Below are positions 7,739-15,623 of a stretch of DNA of 64,000 nt, piece after piece. Numbering within the stretch: the first letter of the stretch is position 1; every line of letters begins with the position of its first letter. Source of the stretch: CATQHS01 sp965203375 (GTDB lineage Bacteria > Actinomycetota > Acidimicrobiia > Acidimicrobiales > Aldehydirespiratoraceae); assembly GCA_965203375.1 (NCBI GenBank), contig OZ241886.1, positions 620,001-684,000 of the forward strand, written 5' to 3'. The position numbers and the translations under genes were made by a program. The notes beneath the pieces are model-generated. The model was not told the origin of the DNA. It ran no database searches and saw only the letters and a program-made list of their open reading frames with translations.

Positions 7739-8920
7739 GTGAAATCGAATGAGCGCAACCCCTTGGCCAGCACGCGTTCTGGGAGATACGAGCCACAACC
7801 CTACGGGTACAGCGCGTTCGTTCCGAAGCCGCTGCCGCCCGACCCGCCGTTGGAGTGGGACGACGACCTGCTGGGCCTGCTCTCAGAAGCCGATGTCGCC
7901 GTCGGCCGATTGGACGGGCTGGCCCGGGACCTGCCGAATCCCGGTCTGTTCGTTACCACGTACGTGCGCCAGGAAGCGGTGCTGAGCTCCCAGATCGAGG
8001 GAACCCAGTCGAGCTTGGACGATGTGCTGGCCTTCGAGATCACCGATCTTGATGCGGGGCTGCCGACTGATGTCACCGAGACCGTGAACTGCGTGAGAGC
8101 CCTGAACGAAGGGCTGCGGCTTCTAGAGGAATTGCCGTTGTCGGGCCGGCTGATCCGGGCCGTGCATCGGGAGCTGATGGCGAACGTGCGAGGTCAAGAG
8201 CGAGATCCGGGTCATTTCCGCCGTTCGCAGAACTGGATCGGATCGCCCGGCTGCACCCTGGCGACGGCCCGGTTCGTGCCGCCGTCGCCCGCCGACATGC
8301 CTGACGCGCTCGCAGCGCTGGAGAGGTACCTGAACGAGTCAGTCCAACCGCCGTTGGTGACGGCGGCGCTGGCCCACGCCCAGTTCGAGACCATCCACCC
8401 GTTCCTGGACGGCAACGGTCGCACCGGGCGCCTGCTGATCACGCTGCTGCTGGCCGAGCGCGGGGTGCTGAGCCGCCCGCTGCTCTACCTGAGCCTGTTC
8501 CTGAAGCAGAACCGCAGCGAGTACTACGACCGTCTCGACGCCATCCGCACCCGCGGCGACTGGGAGAGCTGGCTGCGGTTCTTCTTGACCGGAGTGGCTG
8601 TGACCGCGGCCGACGCCGCCCGGGTGGCTGCGGACGTGACCGGGCTGCGCAGTCGGCACATGCGACAGGCCGCGGCGGAGAATCTCGGCCGCTACTCGGT
8701 GCCCATGCTGGACCTTCTGTTCGAGCAGCCCCTCGTCTCGGTGAGGTTCGCCACCGAGCGGATCGGAGGGACGCCCGCCACCATCGGGAGGCTGCTCGAC
8801 AGACTGACCGCCCTAGAGATCGTCGAAGAGGTAACCGGCAAAAAGCACGGCCGGCTCTACCGCTACTCGCCCTTCCTCAACCTGTTCCCCAGCACCGATA
8901 CGACTGAAGATTCGCCTTAG
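7739..8920 (+). CDS. Fic/DOC family protein, self-inhibited (class II) type
   Basis: This 393-residue protein carries the Fic core motif HPFLDGNGRTGRLL (around residues 220-233), whose His is the catalytic base for moving AMP from ATP to a target hydroxyl. About 130 residues upstream, LSSQIEGTQSS holds the S-x-x-x-E-G inhibitory motif of class II Fic proteins, in which the Glu blocks ATP gamma-phosphate binding. An N-terminal Fic_N-like region precedes it, and a C-terminal winged-helix-like segment (ATIGRLLDRLTALEIVEEVTGKKHGRLYRYSPFLNLF) suggests DNA binding or autoregulation. The start is GTG at 7739. The AT-rich upstream gap suggests acquisition. No separate antitoxin gene is needed or seen. 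Confidence 0.9.
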   Translation: MKSNERNPLASTRSGRYEPQPYGYSAFVPKPLPPDPPLEWDDDLLGLLSEADVAVGRLDGLARDLPNPGLFVTTYVRQEAVLSSQIEGTQSSLDDVLAFEITDLDAGLPTDVTETVNCVRALNEGLRLLEELPLSGRLIRAVHRELMANVRGQERDPGHFRRSQNWIGSPGCTLATARFVPPSPADMPDALAALERYLNESVQPPLVTAALAHAQFETIHPFLDGNGRTGRLLITLLLAERGVLSRPLLYLSLFLKQNRSEYYDRLDAIRTRGDWESWLRFFLTGVAVTAADAARVAADVTGLRSRHMRQAAAENLGRYSVPMLDLLFEQPLVSVRFATERIGGTPATIGRLLDRLTALEIVEEVTGKKHGRLYRYSPFLNLFPSTDTTEDSP

Positions 8921-8986
8921 GGTTGGGCGCGGCACGGTCGGCTGACCTGGCAGCGTGACGGAGAGCGGACTAAGGGAGGACGAGAG

Positions 8987-9637
8987 ATGCGGTTCGGGAG
9001 GGACAAGACGGCGATGCCTTCGGCGCGGGAGGCGCTGGCGGGGCGGGACGAGGCCATGGCGGTCCAGGGCTACGGGCACTTGGTGCTGGGCACCCCGCTG
9101 GCCGGGCCGTTCCCGGAGGGCAGCGAGAGGGCCATGTTCGGGATGGGCTGCTTCTGGGGGGCGGAGCGCTACTTCTGGTCGATGGAGGGGGTCCACACCA
9201 CCGCGGTGGGCTACGCCGGGGGCCACACGCCCAACCCGACCTACCAGGAGGTGTGTACCGGCCGCACCGGCCACAACGAGGTGGTGCTGGTGGTCTACGC
9301 CCCGGCCGCGGTGAGCTACGAACAGCTCCTGAAGGTGTTCTGGGAGGTACACGACCCCACCCAGGGGATGCGCCAGGGCAACGACGTGGGCACCCAGTAC
9401 CGCAGCGGCATCTACACCTTCACCGAGGCCCAGCGGGCCGCGGCCGCCGCCAGCCGCGACCGCTACCAAGCCGAGCTGACCGCGGCGGGCTACGGCCGCA
9501 TCACCACCGAGATCGCCGACTCGCCGGAGTTCTACTACGCCGAGGAGTACCACCAGCAGTTCCTGGTCCGCAACCCCGGCGGCTACTGCAACCACGGCTT
9601 CTGCCAGGTGCCCTACGAGCCCGCCCTCTCAGCCTGA
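8987..9637 (+). CDS. msrA: Peptide-methionine (S)-S-oxide reductase
   Basis: This 216-residue MsrA has the active-site motif FGMGCFWGAERYFW with the catalytic Cys, followed by VGYAGG, NPTYQEVCTGRTGHNEVV and FWEVHDPTQGMRQGNDVGTQYRSGIY, all family signatures. It reduces methionine-S-sulfoxide in proteins, using thioredoxin or, in actinobacteria, mycothiol-linked reductants. The C-terminal tail (GGYCNHGFCQVPYEP) has two further Cys residues that can serve as recycling cysteines. No signal peptide is visible, so it is cytosolic. The ATG at 8987 is preceded by GGGAGGACGAG. It appears to stand alone. Confidence 0.95.
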   Translation: MRFGRDKTAMPSAREALAGRDEAMAVQGYGHLVLGTPLAGPFPEGSERAMFGMGCFWGAERYFWSMEGVHTTAVGYAGGHTPNPTYQEVCTGRTGHNEVVLVVYAPAAVSYEQLLKVFWEVHDPTQGMRQGNDVGTQYRSGIYTFTEAQRAAAAASRDRYQAELTAAGYGRITTEIADSPEFYYAEEYHQQFLVRNPGGYCNHGFCQVPYEPALSA

Positions 9638-9702
9638 TCCAGGCTGGACACGCGCAGTGGGTTCGCTAGGTTTCGCCAGTCCAGGCTGGACCCGCGCAGT
9701 GG
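9638..9702. repeat. 23-bp direct repeat, two copies 42 bp apart
   Basis: TCCAGGCTGGACACGCGCAGTGG at 9638-9660 overlaps the msrA stop region, and recurs at 9680-9702 with one change. It falls between msrA and the end of the LysR gene. Confidence 0.8.
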
Positions 9703-9758
9703 TCGCCGGCCGGTCATTCGGCTGCCTGTAAGGGGCTGGTGCCGGCCGGGGTCGGCGG

Positions 9759-10697
9759 TCATCCTCCCGGCAGCACGATCGCTCCGGACGGCTTGACCAG
9801 CCATTCGCGGTCGCGCAGCATCTCGACGAAGGCGGCGGCCAGCGGCGACAAAGTCGTGCGGGTGAACGCGGTGAGTTCCCAGGCGATGGGCGGGTCGAGC
9901 GGCCGGGCGACGTGGGAGAACTCCGCAGGGACGTTGTCCGAGGGAACCAGCACCGGCCCTACGCCCGCGAGGGCCAGATGAACGGCAGCCTGGACCTGCG
10001 ACGTGGACACCGCCTCGCTGGGCCGGAAGCCGGCGTGCGCGCAGGCGGCGGTTACATAGTCGGATAGACCGTTCGACGACTCGTAGAGCACCCAGCTTCG
10101 ATCCGACATCTCGCTCAGCGAGATCGAGTTGCGGCACCCCGAAAGCGGATCGCCCGCGGGCAGCACGACCACGAACTGCTCCCAGCCCAAGGAGACGACC
10201 GGCCCGGCCCAGCGCGCCGGCCTCACGCCGATGGCCAGGTCGCTCACCCCCATGGCCACCTCCTCGGTCATGAGCGACTGCTGCGGGTACTCGTGGAGGC
10301 GTATCGCGACCTCTGAGTGCTCCCGGTGCCAGCGGCGGATGGGCTCAAGCAGCGTGGCGTCCACCAGCGAGGGCAGTGTGGCGATCTCCAGGATTCCGGC
10401 ATCGAACCCCGCGGTGCTGCGGGCCTGACGGGCCAGCCGGGTGGCCGCGACCAGAGTCGTCCGCGCGTCGTCGAGCAGGGCCCGTCCGGCCGGAGTCGGC
10501 TGCACCCCCCGATGCAGTCGCTCGAGCAATGCGTTTCCGAAGAATCGCTCCAACGACCTCAGTTGCTGCGACAGCGCCGGTTGCGAGATCAAGAGCCGCC
10601 GAGCGCCGGCGGTAACCGATCCCTCCTCCACGACGGTCAGCCAGGCCCGGAGATGGCGGAGGTTGACCAGCTCCGTGTGGTCGAAGATTTGAGACAT
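9759..10697 (-). CDS. LysR-family transcriptional regulator
   Basis: This 312-residue regulator has an N-terminal winged helix-turn-helix (LRHLRAWLTVVEEGSVTAGARRL, then SQPALSQQLRSLERFFGNALLER) and the C-terminal inducer-binding domain of LysR proteins (ILEIATLPSLVDATLLEPIRRW, SDLAIGVRP). The start at 10697 (MSQIFDHTELVNLRHL) is chosen for the usual N-terminal spacing and an upstream AAGGAT. It is divergent from the 2OG-Fe oxygenase across a 95-bp AT-rich gap, the classic LysR arrangement, so it probably senses the substrate or an intermediate of the large catabolic locus to its right. It may also act at the matching promoters at 12334 and 24629. Confidence 0.9.
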   Translation of the reverse strand: MSQIFDHTELVNLRHLRAWLTVVEEGSVTAGARRLLISQPALSQQLRSLERFFGNALLERLHRGVQPTPAGRALLDDARTTLVAATRLARQARSTAGFDAGILEIATLPSLVDATLLEPIRRWHREHSEVAIRLHEYPQQSLMTEEVAMGVSDLAIGVRPARWAGPVVSLGWEQFVVVLPAGDPLSGCRNSISLSEMSDRSWVLYESSNGLSDYVTAACAHAGFRPSEAVSTSQVQAAVHLALAGVGPVLVPSDNVPAEFSHVARPLDPPIAWELTAFTRTTLSPLAAAFVEMLRDREWLVKPSGAIVLPGG

Positions 10698-10730
10698 TAG
10701 CGAATCCTTATCTGTAATATTCAATTTATA

Positions 10731-10763
10731 TCTTTGACCATATAACCACGCTGGGCATAGGGT
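10731..10763 (+). promoter_or_regulatory. Promoter A: TCTTTGAC motif with -35/-10
   Basis: TCTTTGAC at 10731-10738 overlaps a -35 hexamer TTGACC (10734-10739), then an 18-base spacer and a -10 hexamer TAGGGT (10758-10763), of the TANNNT type usual in actinobacteria. The 2OG-Fe oxygenase starts 30 bases further on. Upstream is an AT tract of about 35 bases shared with the divergent LysR gene. Sites B and C repeat the motif. Confidence 0.6.
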
Positions 10764-10792
10764 GGTGCGCGGCTCTGCCAACGGGAGGAACG

Positions 10793-11773
10793 ATGGCCGA
10801 CACCGCCGTACCGGTGATTGACATCGCGCCGTTCGCGGCCGGTGAAGGCGGCGCGGCGGCCGGCCGGGTGGTGGACGAAGTCGGGGCGGCGTGCGAGGAC
10901 ATGGGCTTCTTCGTGGTCGCCGGCCATGGGATAGCCCAAGACGTCAACAGGGCCTTAGACGACACGGCTCGCCGCTTCTTCCGGCGGCCGGTCCGAGAGA
11001 AGGCGGCGTTCACGCCGGAGGCCGGCGACGTGCTTCGAGGCTGGTGGGGCGTCGGCTCCATGGCGACGGCGCGCAGCCTCGACATCGAATCACCGCCGGA
11101 CCTGCTCGAGTTCCTGGCCTTCGGCCCAGAGCTGTCCGCCGAGCGTCGCGCCGACTATCAGCGACGGGGCGTGAAGCATGTGGACAGCTTCTTCGCCGAG
11201 AACATCTGGCCCGACACCGAGGGCTTGCGCGGCGCAGTCGAGCGCTATTACGACGAGACCACGAAGCTCGCGTTCAGACTGCTCGGCATCCTGGCCGCCG
11301 CGCTCGGGCTCGAGGCCGACTGGTTCGACGACAAGTTCGAGGTGCCGGGATCGGCTCTGTCCATCAACTACTACCCGGCGGTCGAACAGCGGCCGGCGGC
11401 GGGGACGTTCCGCCGCGGCGAGCACACCGACTACGGAGCGCTGACCGTGCTCTACACCGACGGCGAGTCGGGCCTGCAGGTCAAGAACCGCGACGGCCGG
11501 TGGCACGGCGTCCCGACGGTGCCCGACACCTACGTCGTCAACCTCGCCGACATGATGACGGTGTGGAGCAACAATCGCTGGCGCTCGAGCCTTCACCGGG
11601 TGGTGTGCCCCGGCGACTCCGCCGTCGACCGCCTCTCGGCGCCGTTGTTCTTCAACCCCAGTCTCGACGCTCTCGTCCAGTGCGCTCCGACCTGCCTCGG
11701 CCCGGGCGAGCAGCCGGGCGACCCGGTGACGGCGGGCGAGTGGATCGCCGACAAGGTTGCGGCCACAACCTGA
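10793..11773 (+). CDS. 2-oxoglutarate/Fe(II) oxygenase, isopenicillin-N-synthase family
   Basis: This 326-residue protein starts VPVIDIAPF and GFFVVAGHGI, the N-terminal DIOX_N signature. The catalytic core has GEHTDYGALTVLY (first His and Asp iron ligands), SLHRVVCPG (second His) and RLSAPLFFNPSLDA, whose Arg and Ser bind 2-oxoglutarate. All key residues are present. The family includes thymine-7-hydroxylase as well as plant and antibiotic oxygenases. Its place at the head of a locus with a nucleobase-type deaminase and importer makes oxidation of a heterocycle or its methyl group attractive, but this is inference. The start follows GGGAGGAACG. It shares its transcript with the deaminase at 11808. 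Confidence 0.88.
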   Translation: MADTAVPVIDIAPFAAGEGGAAAGRVVDEVGAACEDMGFFVVAGHGIAQDVNRALDDTARRFFRRPVREKAAFTPEAGDVLRGWWGVGSMATARSLDIESPPDLLEFLAFGPELSAERRADYQRRGVKHVDSFFAENIWPDTEGLRGAVERYYDETTKLAFRLLGILAAALGLEADWFDDKFEVPGSALSINYYPAVEQRPAAGTFRRGEHTDYGALTVLYTDGESGLQVKNRDGRWHGVPTVPDTYVVNLADMMTVWSNNRWRSSLHRVVCPGDSAVDRLSAPLFFNPSLDALVQCAPTCLGPGEQPGDPVTAGEWIADKVAATT

Positions 11774-11807
11774 ACCCGACGCCGTCGGGCGGCCCGACCC
11801 CGTTCCC

Positions 11808-12281
11808 GTGAGCGATCGCATCGTCTCCGCCGACCTGCTGCCGCTCGCCGTGCGAGAGGCCGAGGAGGCGCTGGCGGCGGGCCTCTTGCCGATCGGCGCC
11901 GTCCTGGCCGATGCCGCCGGCCGGGTGCTGGGCGCCGGCCGCGCCGGCGGGCCGCAGGGGGGAGAGTTTCTGGTGCATGCCGAGACGGCCGCGGTCAGAG
12001 CCGCCGGGCCGATCCGGGACTATGCCGACACGGCGCTGGTCACCACCATGACGCCATGCTGGTACTGCGCGGGCCTCGTCCGGTTCCTGGGAATCGGAGC
12101 GGTGATCGTCGGCGACAGCGATAGCTGGTCTGACGGGGCGCTCGACTGGTTGGCCGACTCGGGGGTGTCGACGACGCGGCTGCGCGATCGGGCCTGCGTT
12201 GAGATGTTCCAGCGATGGGCTTGCGACCACGGCGGATGGTCCCAGCTTCCCGAGAGCGCCGCCGGGCGCCCGGTTGCCTAA
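11808..12281 (+). CDS. Cytosine deaminase (FCY1)-like nucleobase deaminase
   Basis: This protein of about 157 residues belongs to the cytidine deaminase fold. HAETAAV supplies the zinc-binding His and catalytic Glu, and MTPCWYCAGLVRFLG the PCxxC zinc ligands. Unlike TadA or guanine deaminase, its C-terminal half (VIVGDSDSWSDGALDWLADSG, then RACVEMFQRWA) follows the yeast FCY1 cytosine deaminase pattern. It would hydrolyse an exocyclic amine on a pyrimidine-like ring to the oxo form. The GTG at 11808 fits the fold. An earlier start at 11757 would overlap the oxygenase gene by 17 bases and cannot be excluded. It is the second gene of the operon from promoter A. Confidence 0.8.
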   Translation: MSDRIVSADLLPLAVREAEEALAAGLLPIGAVLADAAGRVLGAGRAGGPQGGEFLVHAETAAVRAAGPIRDYADTALVTTMTPCWYCAGLVRFLGIGAVIVGDSDSWSDGALDWLADSGVSTTRLRDRACVEMFQRWACDHGGWSQLPESAAGRPVA

Positions 12282-12333
12282 GCCCAGCCTGTCTTGAGAT
12301 TAGAGAATTATTATAATACCTATCAAATATTTG

Positions 12334-12364
12334 TCTTTGACATATGGCACGAGGAAATTAGTGT
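12334..12364 (+). promoter_or_regulatory. Promoter B: TCTTTGAC motif with -35/-10
   Basis: TCTTTGAC at 12334-12341 overlaps a -35 TTGACA (12337-12342), with a 16-base spacer and a -10 TAGTGT (12359-12364). The preceding 45 bases are very AT-rich. It precedes the cyclase gene and starts the main catabolic and transport operon. Confidence 0.55.
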
Positions 12365-12417
12365 GGCGCTCACTCGCCTGTACCCCGGCGACCCGCTCGA
12401 CGACATGAGGTGGACAG

Positions 12418-13443
12418 ATGTGTGGGTTGGACGACCTCGCTCTCCTGGACCCGGAGGCGCCCGAGGCTGTAGAGGCTGACGAGCCTGCGGAGCCTCAGGC
12501 GGACCGGGAGCTCTTGCCGGAGCCCTTGCTGGAGGGCAACGGCCACCAAGTGTCCAAAAGCCCGTGGGGCCCCGACGACGAGATCGGCCGGCTCAACTGG
12601 GTGACCCCTGATTCGGTCGCGGCGATCATCTCACGGCTCGACGGCCGACATGTCTTCGATCTGGCCGTCGACTACTGGTCGGGCATGCCGTCTTGGACCG
12701 AGGCCGGAGACCCGCCGTTCAGCATATGGATGACCCATACGCCCAAGGGCTCGATCCTCGACGGGCGCTCGGGCTACGGGCCGGAGATCCACAAGGAGTA
12801 CGCCTACTCGGGGGACAGCATCTCCATGTACACACACTGCGGGACCCACATCGACACGCTCAACCACATGGGGTACTACGAGACCTTCTGGAACGGCTGG
12901 ACTCAGGACGAGCATCTGGGGAGCATGGTCTGGACCAAGGGCGGCACCGACCGCTATCCGCCGATCATCGCCCGGGGGGTCATGCTCGACGTCGCCGACA
13001 TGCACGGCGTCGACATACTGGAGAACCACTACGAGATCACCCCCAAAGACCTCCAGGACACCGCCAAGAAGCAGGGAACCGAGCTGCGCAAGGGCGATGT
13101 CGTGCTGGTGCGCACCGGCCGCATGAACATGTGGCCGTCGATGGAGTACCTGGGCGCCTCTCCGGGAATCAACGTCGACTCGGCCAAGTGGCTGTGCGAG
13201 GAAGCTGGCGCCATGGCGATCGCCGGCGACAACATCGGCCTCGAGCCCCAGCCCTACCACGGGCAGTACGCGCCCGTTCACTGCTACATGTTCGCCACCG
13301 CCGGCTGCCAGATCATCGAGGTGGTGAACATGCAGGAGATCGCGGCTGAGAGGATGTACGAGTTCGCCTTTCTCGGATTTCCCATGAAGATCCGCGGTGC
13401 GACCGGCGCTCCCATGCCGTCGGTGGCCGTGCCGATGCGCTAG
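12418..13443 (+). CDS. Cyclase family protein (kynurenine formamidase / isatin hydrolase type)
   Basis: This 341-residue protein contains HCGTHIDTLNHMGYYE, the H-x-G-T-H-x-D-x(3)-H metal-binding signature of the cyclase family (Pfam Cyclase), which includes kynurenine formamidase and isatin hydrolase. A second conserved part (KGDVVLVRTGRMNMW, then AGDNIGLEPQP) is typical of the longer cyclase branch. These enzymes open cyclic amides or lactones, or remove formyl groups, with Mn or Zn. The ATG at 12418 has AGGTGG upstream. The first 45 residues are acidic and lie before the homologous part, so a later start is possible. It is the first gene after promoter B. Confidence 0.85.
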   Translation: MCGLDDLALLDPEAPEAVEADEPAEPQADRELLPEPLLEGNGHQVSKSPWGPDDEIGRLNWVTPDSVAAIISRLDGRHVFDLAVDYWSGMPSWTEAGDPPFSIWMTHTPKGSILDGRSGYGPEIHKEYAYSGDSISMYTHCGTHIDTLNHMGYYETFWNGWTQDEHLGSMVWTKGGTDRYPPIIARGVMLDVADMHGVDILENHYEITPKDLQDTAKKQGTELRKGDVVLVRTGRMNMWPSMEYLGASPGINVDSAKWLCEEAGAMAIAGDNIGLEPQPYHGQYAPVHCYMFATAGCQIIEVVNMQEIAAERMYEFAFLGFPMKIRGATGAPMPSVAVPMR

Positions 13444-13458
13444 CAGCCCCATAGCGAC

Positions 13459-13944
13459 ATGTTGAAGCTCACGCGCCTCGACAACATGGACATCGTGGTG
13501 AGGGACTTCCCCGCCATGGTGGACTTCTACAAGAATGTCCTCAGACTGCGACTGCATCCGCATGGCTACGAGCCCGAGAAGGGCTGGGCCATGTTCATGT
13601 GCGGCGACGTCGATCTCGTCCTCCTGTCCGTCCCCGACGCCGACCGCGGCGAGCGGCGTCGCACCGCCAACTACGCCGAGGACCCCGCCGGCGTTCATTC
13701 GTTCGCCGCGCAGGTGGACGACATCGACGAAGCGGTGGCCGCGCTCGACGAGCACGGCATCGAATGGGCGGACGACCTGAAGATCTACGGCGCCGGAGAG
13801 TTTCTCGACGCGGCCCCCAGCGGCGGTTTCGAGGGCATCTGGTACCGATTCCGCTCCTTCTACGACCCAGAGGGCAACGTGATGCACATCTGCGAGGTCC
13901 ACCCCCCGGCCGGCTTCGACCGCGCCGCCGCGGCCGGGGATTGA
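13459..13944 (+). CDS. VOC (glyoxalase/extradiol dioxygenase fold) protein
   Basis: This single-domain VOC protein of 161 residues begins LDNMDIVVRDFPAMVDFYKNVLRL. The usual first metal ligand (His in HV.l.V.D) is replaced here (NMDIVV), while HSFAAQVDD and the terminal HICEVHPP keep a His and a Glu. Metal binding may therefore be altered. VOC proteins act as isomerases, lyases, dioxygenases or binding proteins. The gene is 15 bases after the cyclase and 3 bases before the deacetylase, so it is part of the operon and probably acts on an intermediate. Confidence 0.8.
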   Translation: MLKLTRLDNMDIVVRDFPAMVDFYKNVLRLRLHPHGYEPEKGWAMFMCGDVDLVLLSVPDADRGERRRTANYAEDPAGVHSFAAQVDDIDEAVAALDEHGIEWADDLKIYGAGEFLDAAPSGGFEGIWYRFRSFYDPEGNVMHICEVHPPAGFDRAAAAGD

Positions 13945-13947
13945 GCC

Positions 13948-14859
13948 ATGCCCGAACTGCCGCGCCTGACGTTCTGCCTCACCGTGGGCATGGACGCCCT
14001 GTCGCTGTGGGTCACGTCGTTCAAGAGCTCAAACGCCAGCATGATCTCGCGGGGCGAGATGGACGTCGTCGGCGCCAAGCGAGTGCTCGAGCTGCTGGAC
14101 CGCCACGACATCCGCTCCACCTTCCTGGTGCCGGGCCACACCGCTCTCGCCTACCCGGACCTCATAAGGGACATCGTCGACAGAGGACACGAACTGGCCT
14201 ACCACGGCTGGATGCACGAGGACCCGCGCGACTTCGACATCGACGGCCAGCGGCTGGTGTTCGAGCGGGGGCTGGAGGCGCTCGACCACGTATGTGGCGT
14301 GCGGCCCCGAGGCCACGTGTCGCCGGCGTGGAACATGAGCGAGCACACCATGGACTTGGTCGAGGAGTTCGGATTCGACTTCGACGGCAGCCGCATGTCC
14401 ACCGACTGCCTGCCGGTCTATGTCCGCAAAGGCGACCGCTGGCCCGCCGACGGCGCGTTCCAGTTCGGCGAGCTGACCGAGGTCGTCGGCGTGCCCGTGG
14501 CCTGGCCCATGGACGATGTGCCCATATTCGAGTTCGTGTGGGGCGAGATCGCCGGCCTGGCGCCCCCCTCGGCGGCCGAGGAGATGTGGACCGGAGAGTT
14601 CGACTGCGCCTATGAGAGCTGCCCGGGCGGTGTGTTCAACCTGACGGTCCATCCGCAGGTCATAGGCCGCGGGCCGCGGCTCAAGATGCTCGAGCGGCTG
14701 ATAGAGCACGCCTCGCAGCACAGCGGCGTTCGCTTCCAGCGCCAGTCGGACTACGTGGACGCTTGGCGGGCGCAGAACCCGCTCGACGAATGGCGCAAGC
14801 AGAACCCGGAACTGGCCGGAGAAGGCTCGATCACCGCGCTGCCCTCTATGGCCCGCTGA
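13948..14859 (+). CDS. Polysaccharide-deacetylase-fold hydrolase, PuuE/cyclic-imidase-like
   Basis: This 303-residue NodB-fold protein belongs to the group that includes PuuE allantoinase, HpPgdA and cyclic imide hydrolases, as judged from STFLVPGHTALAYPDLI followed by GHELAYHGWMHEDPRDF, which carries the two metal-binding His residues. The first motif is unusual: LTVGMDALSLW stands where relatives have an F-D-V-D-A-like motif, so the second Asp (metal ligand) is kept while the first (general base) is replaced. No signal peptide is seen, which argues against a cell-wall role. Opening of a cyclic ureide or imide ring is the best guess from family and context. Confidence 0.75.
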   Translation: MPELPRLTFCLTVGMDALSLWVTSFKSSNASMISRGEMDVVGAKRVLELLDRHDIRSTFLVPGHTALAYPDLIRDIVDRGHELAYHGWMHEDPRDFDIDGQRLVFERGLEALDHVCGVRPRGHVSPAWNMSEHTMDLVEEFGFDFDGSRMSTDCLPVYVRKGDRWPADGAFQFGELTEVVGVPVAWPMDDVPIFEFVWGEIAGLAPPSAAEEMWTGEFDCAYESCPGGVFNLTVHPQVIGRGPRLKMLERLIEHASQHSGVRFQRQSDYVDAWRAQNPLDEWRKQNPELAGEGSITALPSMAR

Positions 14860-14864
14860 GAGCC

Positions 14865-15623
14865 GTGGGTTCGCTGGCCGGGCGCCGCGTGCTGGTCGCC
14901 GGCGGGGCTTCGGGAATCGGCCGCGGGATGGTCGAGCACCTGTGCCGGGCCGGGAGCCGGGTGGCCTTCACCGGCCCAAGCCAGCCCCAAGGTGCGGCGA
15001 CAGCCGAGGAGACCGGCGCCGCGTTCTTGGCCGCGGACATGGCGGATCCCGCGGCGATCAGAGCCTCAGCGCGGCAGGCCGCGGAGCGGCTCGGCGGTCT
15101 CGACGGCCTCGTGCTCGCCGCCGGTGTGATGCACGAGGCCCGCATCTCGATGACGAGCGATGACGAGTGGGACCGGATCATCGACGCCAACTTGATGGTG
15201 CCGCTGCGCTACGTCCAAGCCTGTTTTCCGCTCCTGCGCCGAGAGGGAGGCGCCATCGTGGCGGTCGCGTCGGGCGCGGCCCTGTGGCCGGAGATGGAGT
15301 TGGGCGCGTATTCGGTGTCGAAGCGCGCCTTGCTGTGGATGGTGCAGATGACGGCGGTCGAGGGCGCCCCCCACGGCGTGAGGGCCAACGCCGTTTGCCC
15401 GGGCGACACCGAGTCGGGGATGACCGCCTTAATGAACGGGCGGCCTCACCGCCAGCGGGCCGAGCCGCGGCTGCCCCCCGCCGGGCGGCCGGCCTCTCCC
15501 GCCGACGTGGCCGCGGCGGTGGCGTTCCTGCTGTCGGACGCCGCCGCTTTCTGCACCGGCGCGTCCCTGCTGGTGGACGGCGGGATGCGGGCCGCGCTCC
15601 GGGCCCATCGGGTGGCCCCATGA
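14865..15623 (+). CDS. Short-chain dehydrogenase/reductase (SDR 1)
   Basis: This classical SDR of about 252 residues shows VLVAGGASGIGRGMVEHL (NAD(P)-binding Gly motif), LVLAAGVMHEARI (the NNAG-like strand), VASGAALW and YSVSKRALLW (catalytic Tyr and Lys). The Ser of the catalytic triad appears in AVASGAA. The GTG at 14865, six bases after the preceding stop, places the start right before the first beta strand. The frame is open further upstream within the previous gene. It would oxidise or reduce a hydroxyl or keto intermediate. A second SDR follows with overlapping codons. Confidence 0.85.
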   Translation: MGSLAGRRVLVAGGASGIGRGMVEHLCRAGSRVAFTGPSQPQGAATAEETGAAFLAADMADPAAIRASARQAAERLGGLDGLVLAAGVMHEARISMTSDDEWDRIIDANLMVPLRYVQACFPLLRREGGAIVAVASGAALWPEMELGAYSVSKRALLWMVQMTAVEGAPHGVRANAVCPGDTESGMTALMNGRPHRQRAEPRLPPAGRPASPADVAAAVAFLLSDAAAFCTGASLLVDGGMRAALRAHRVAP

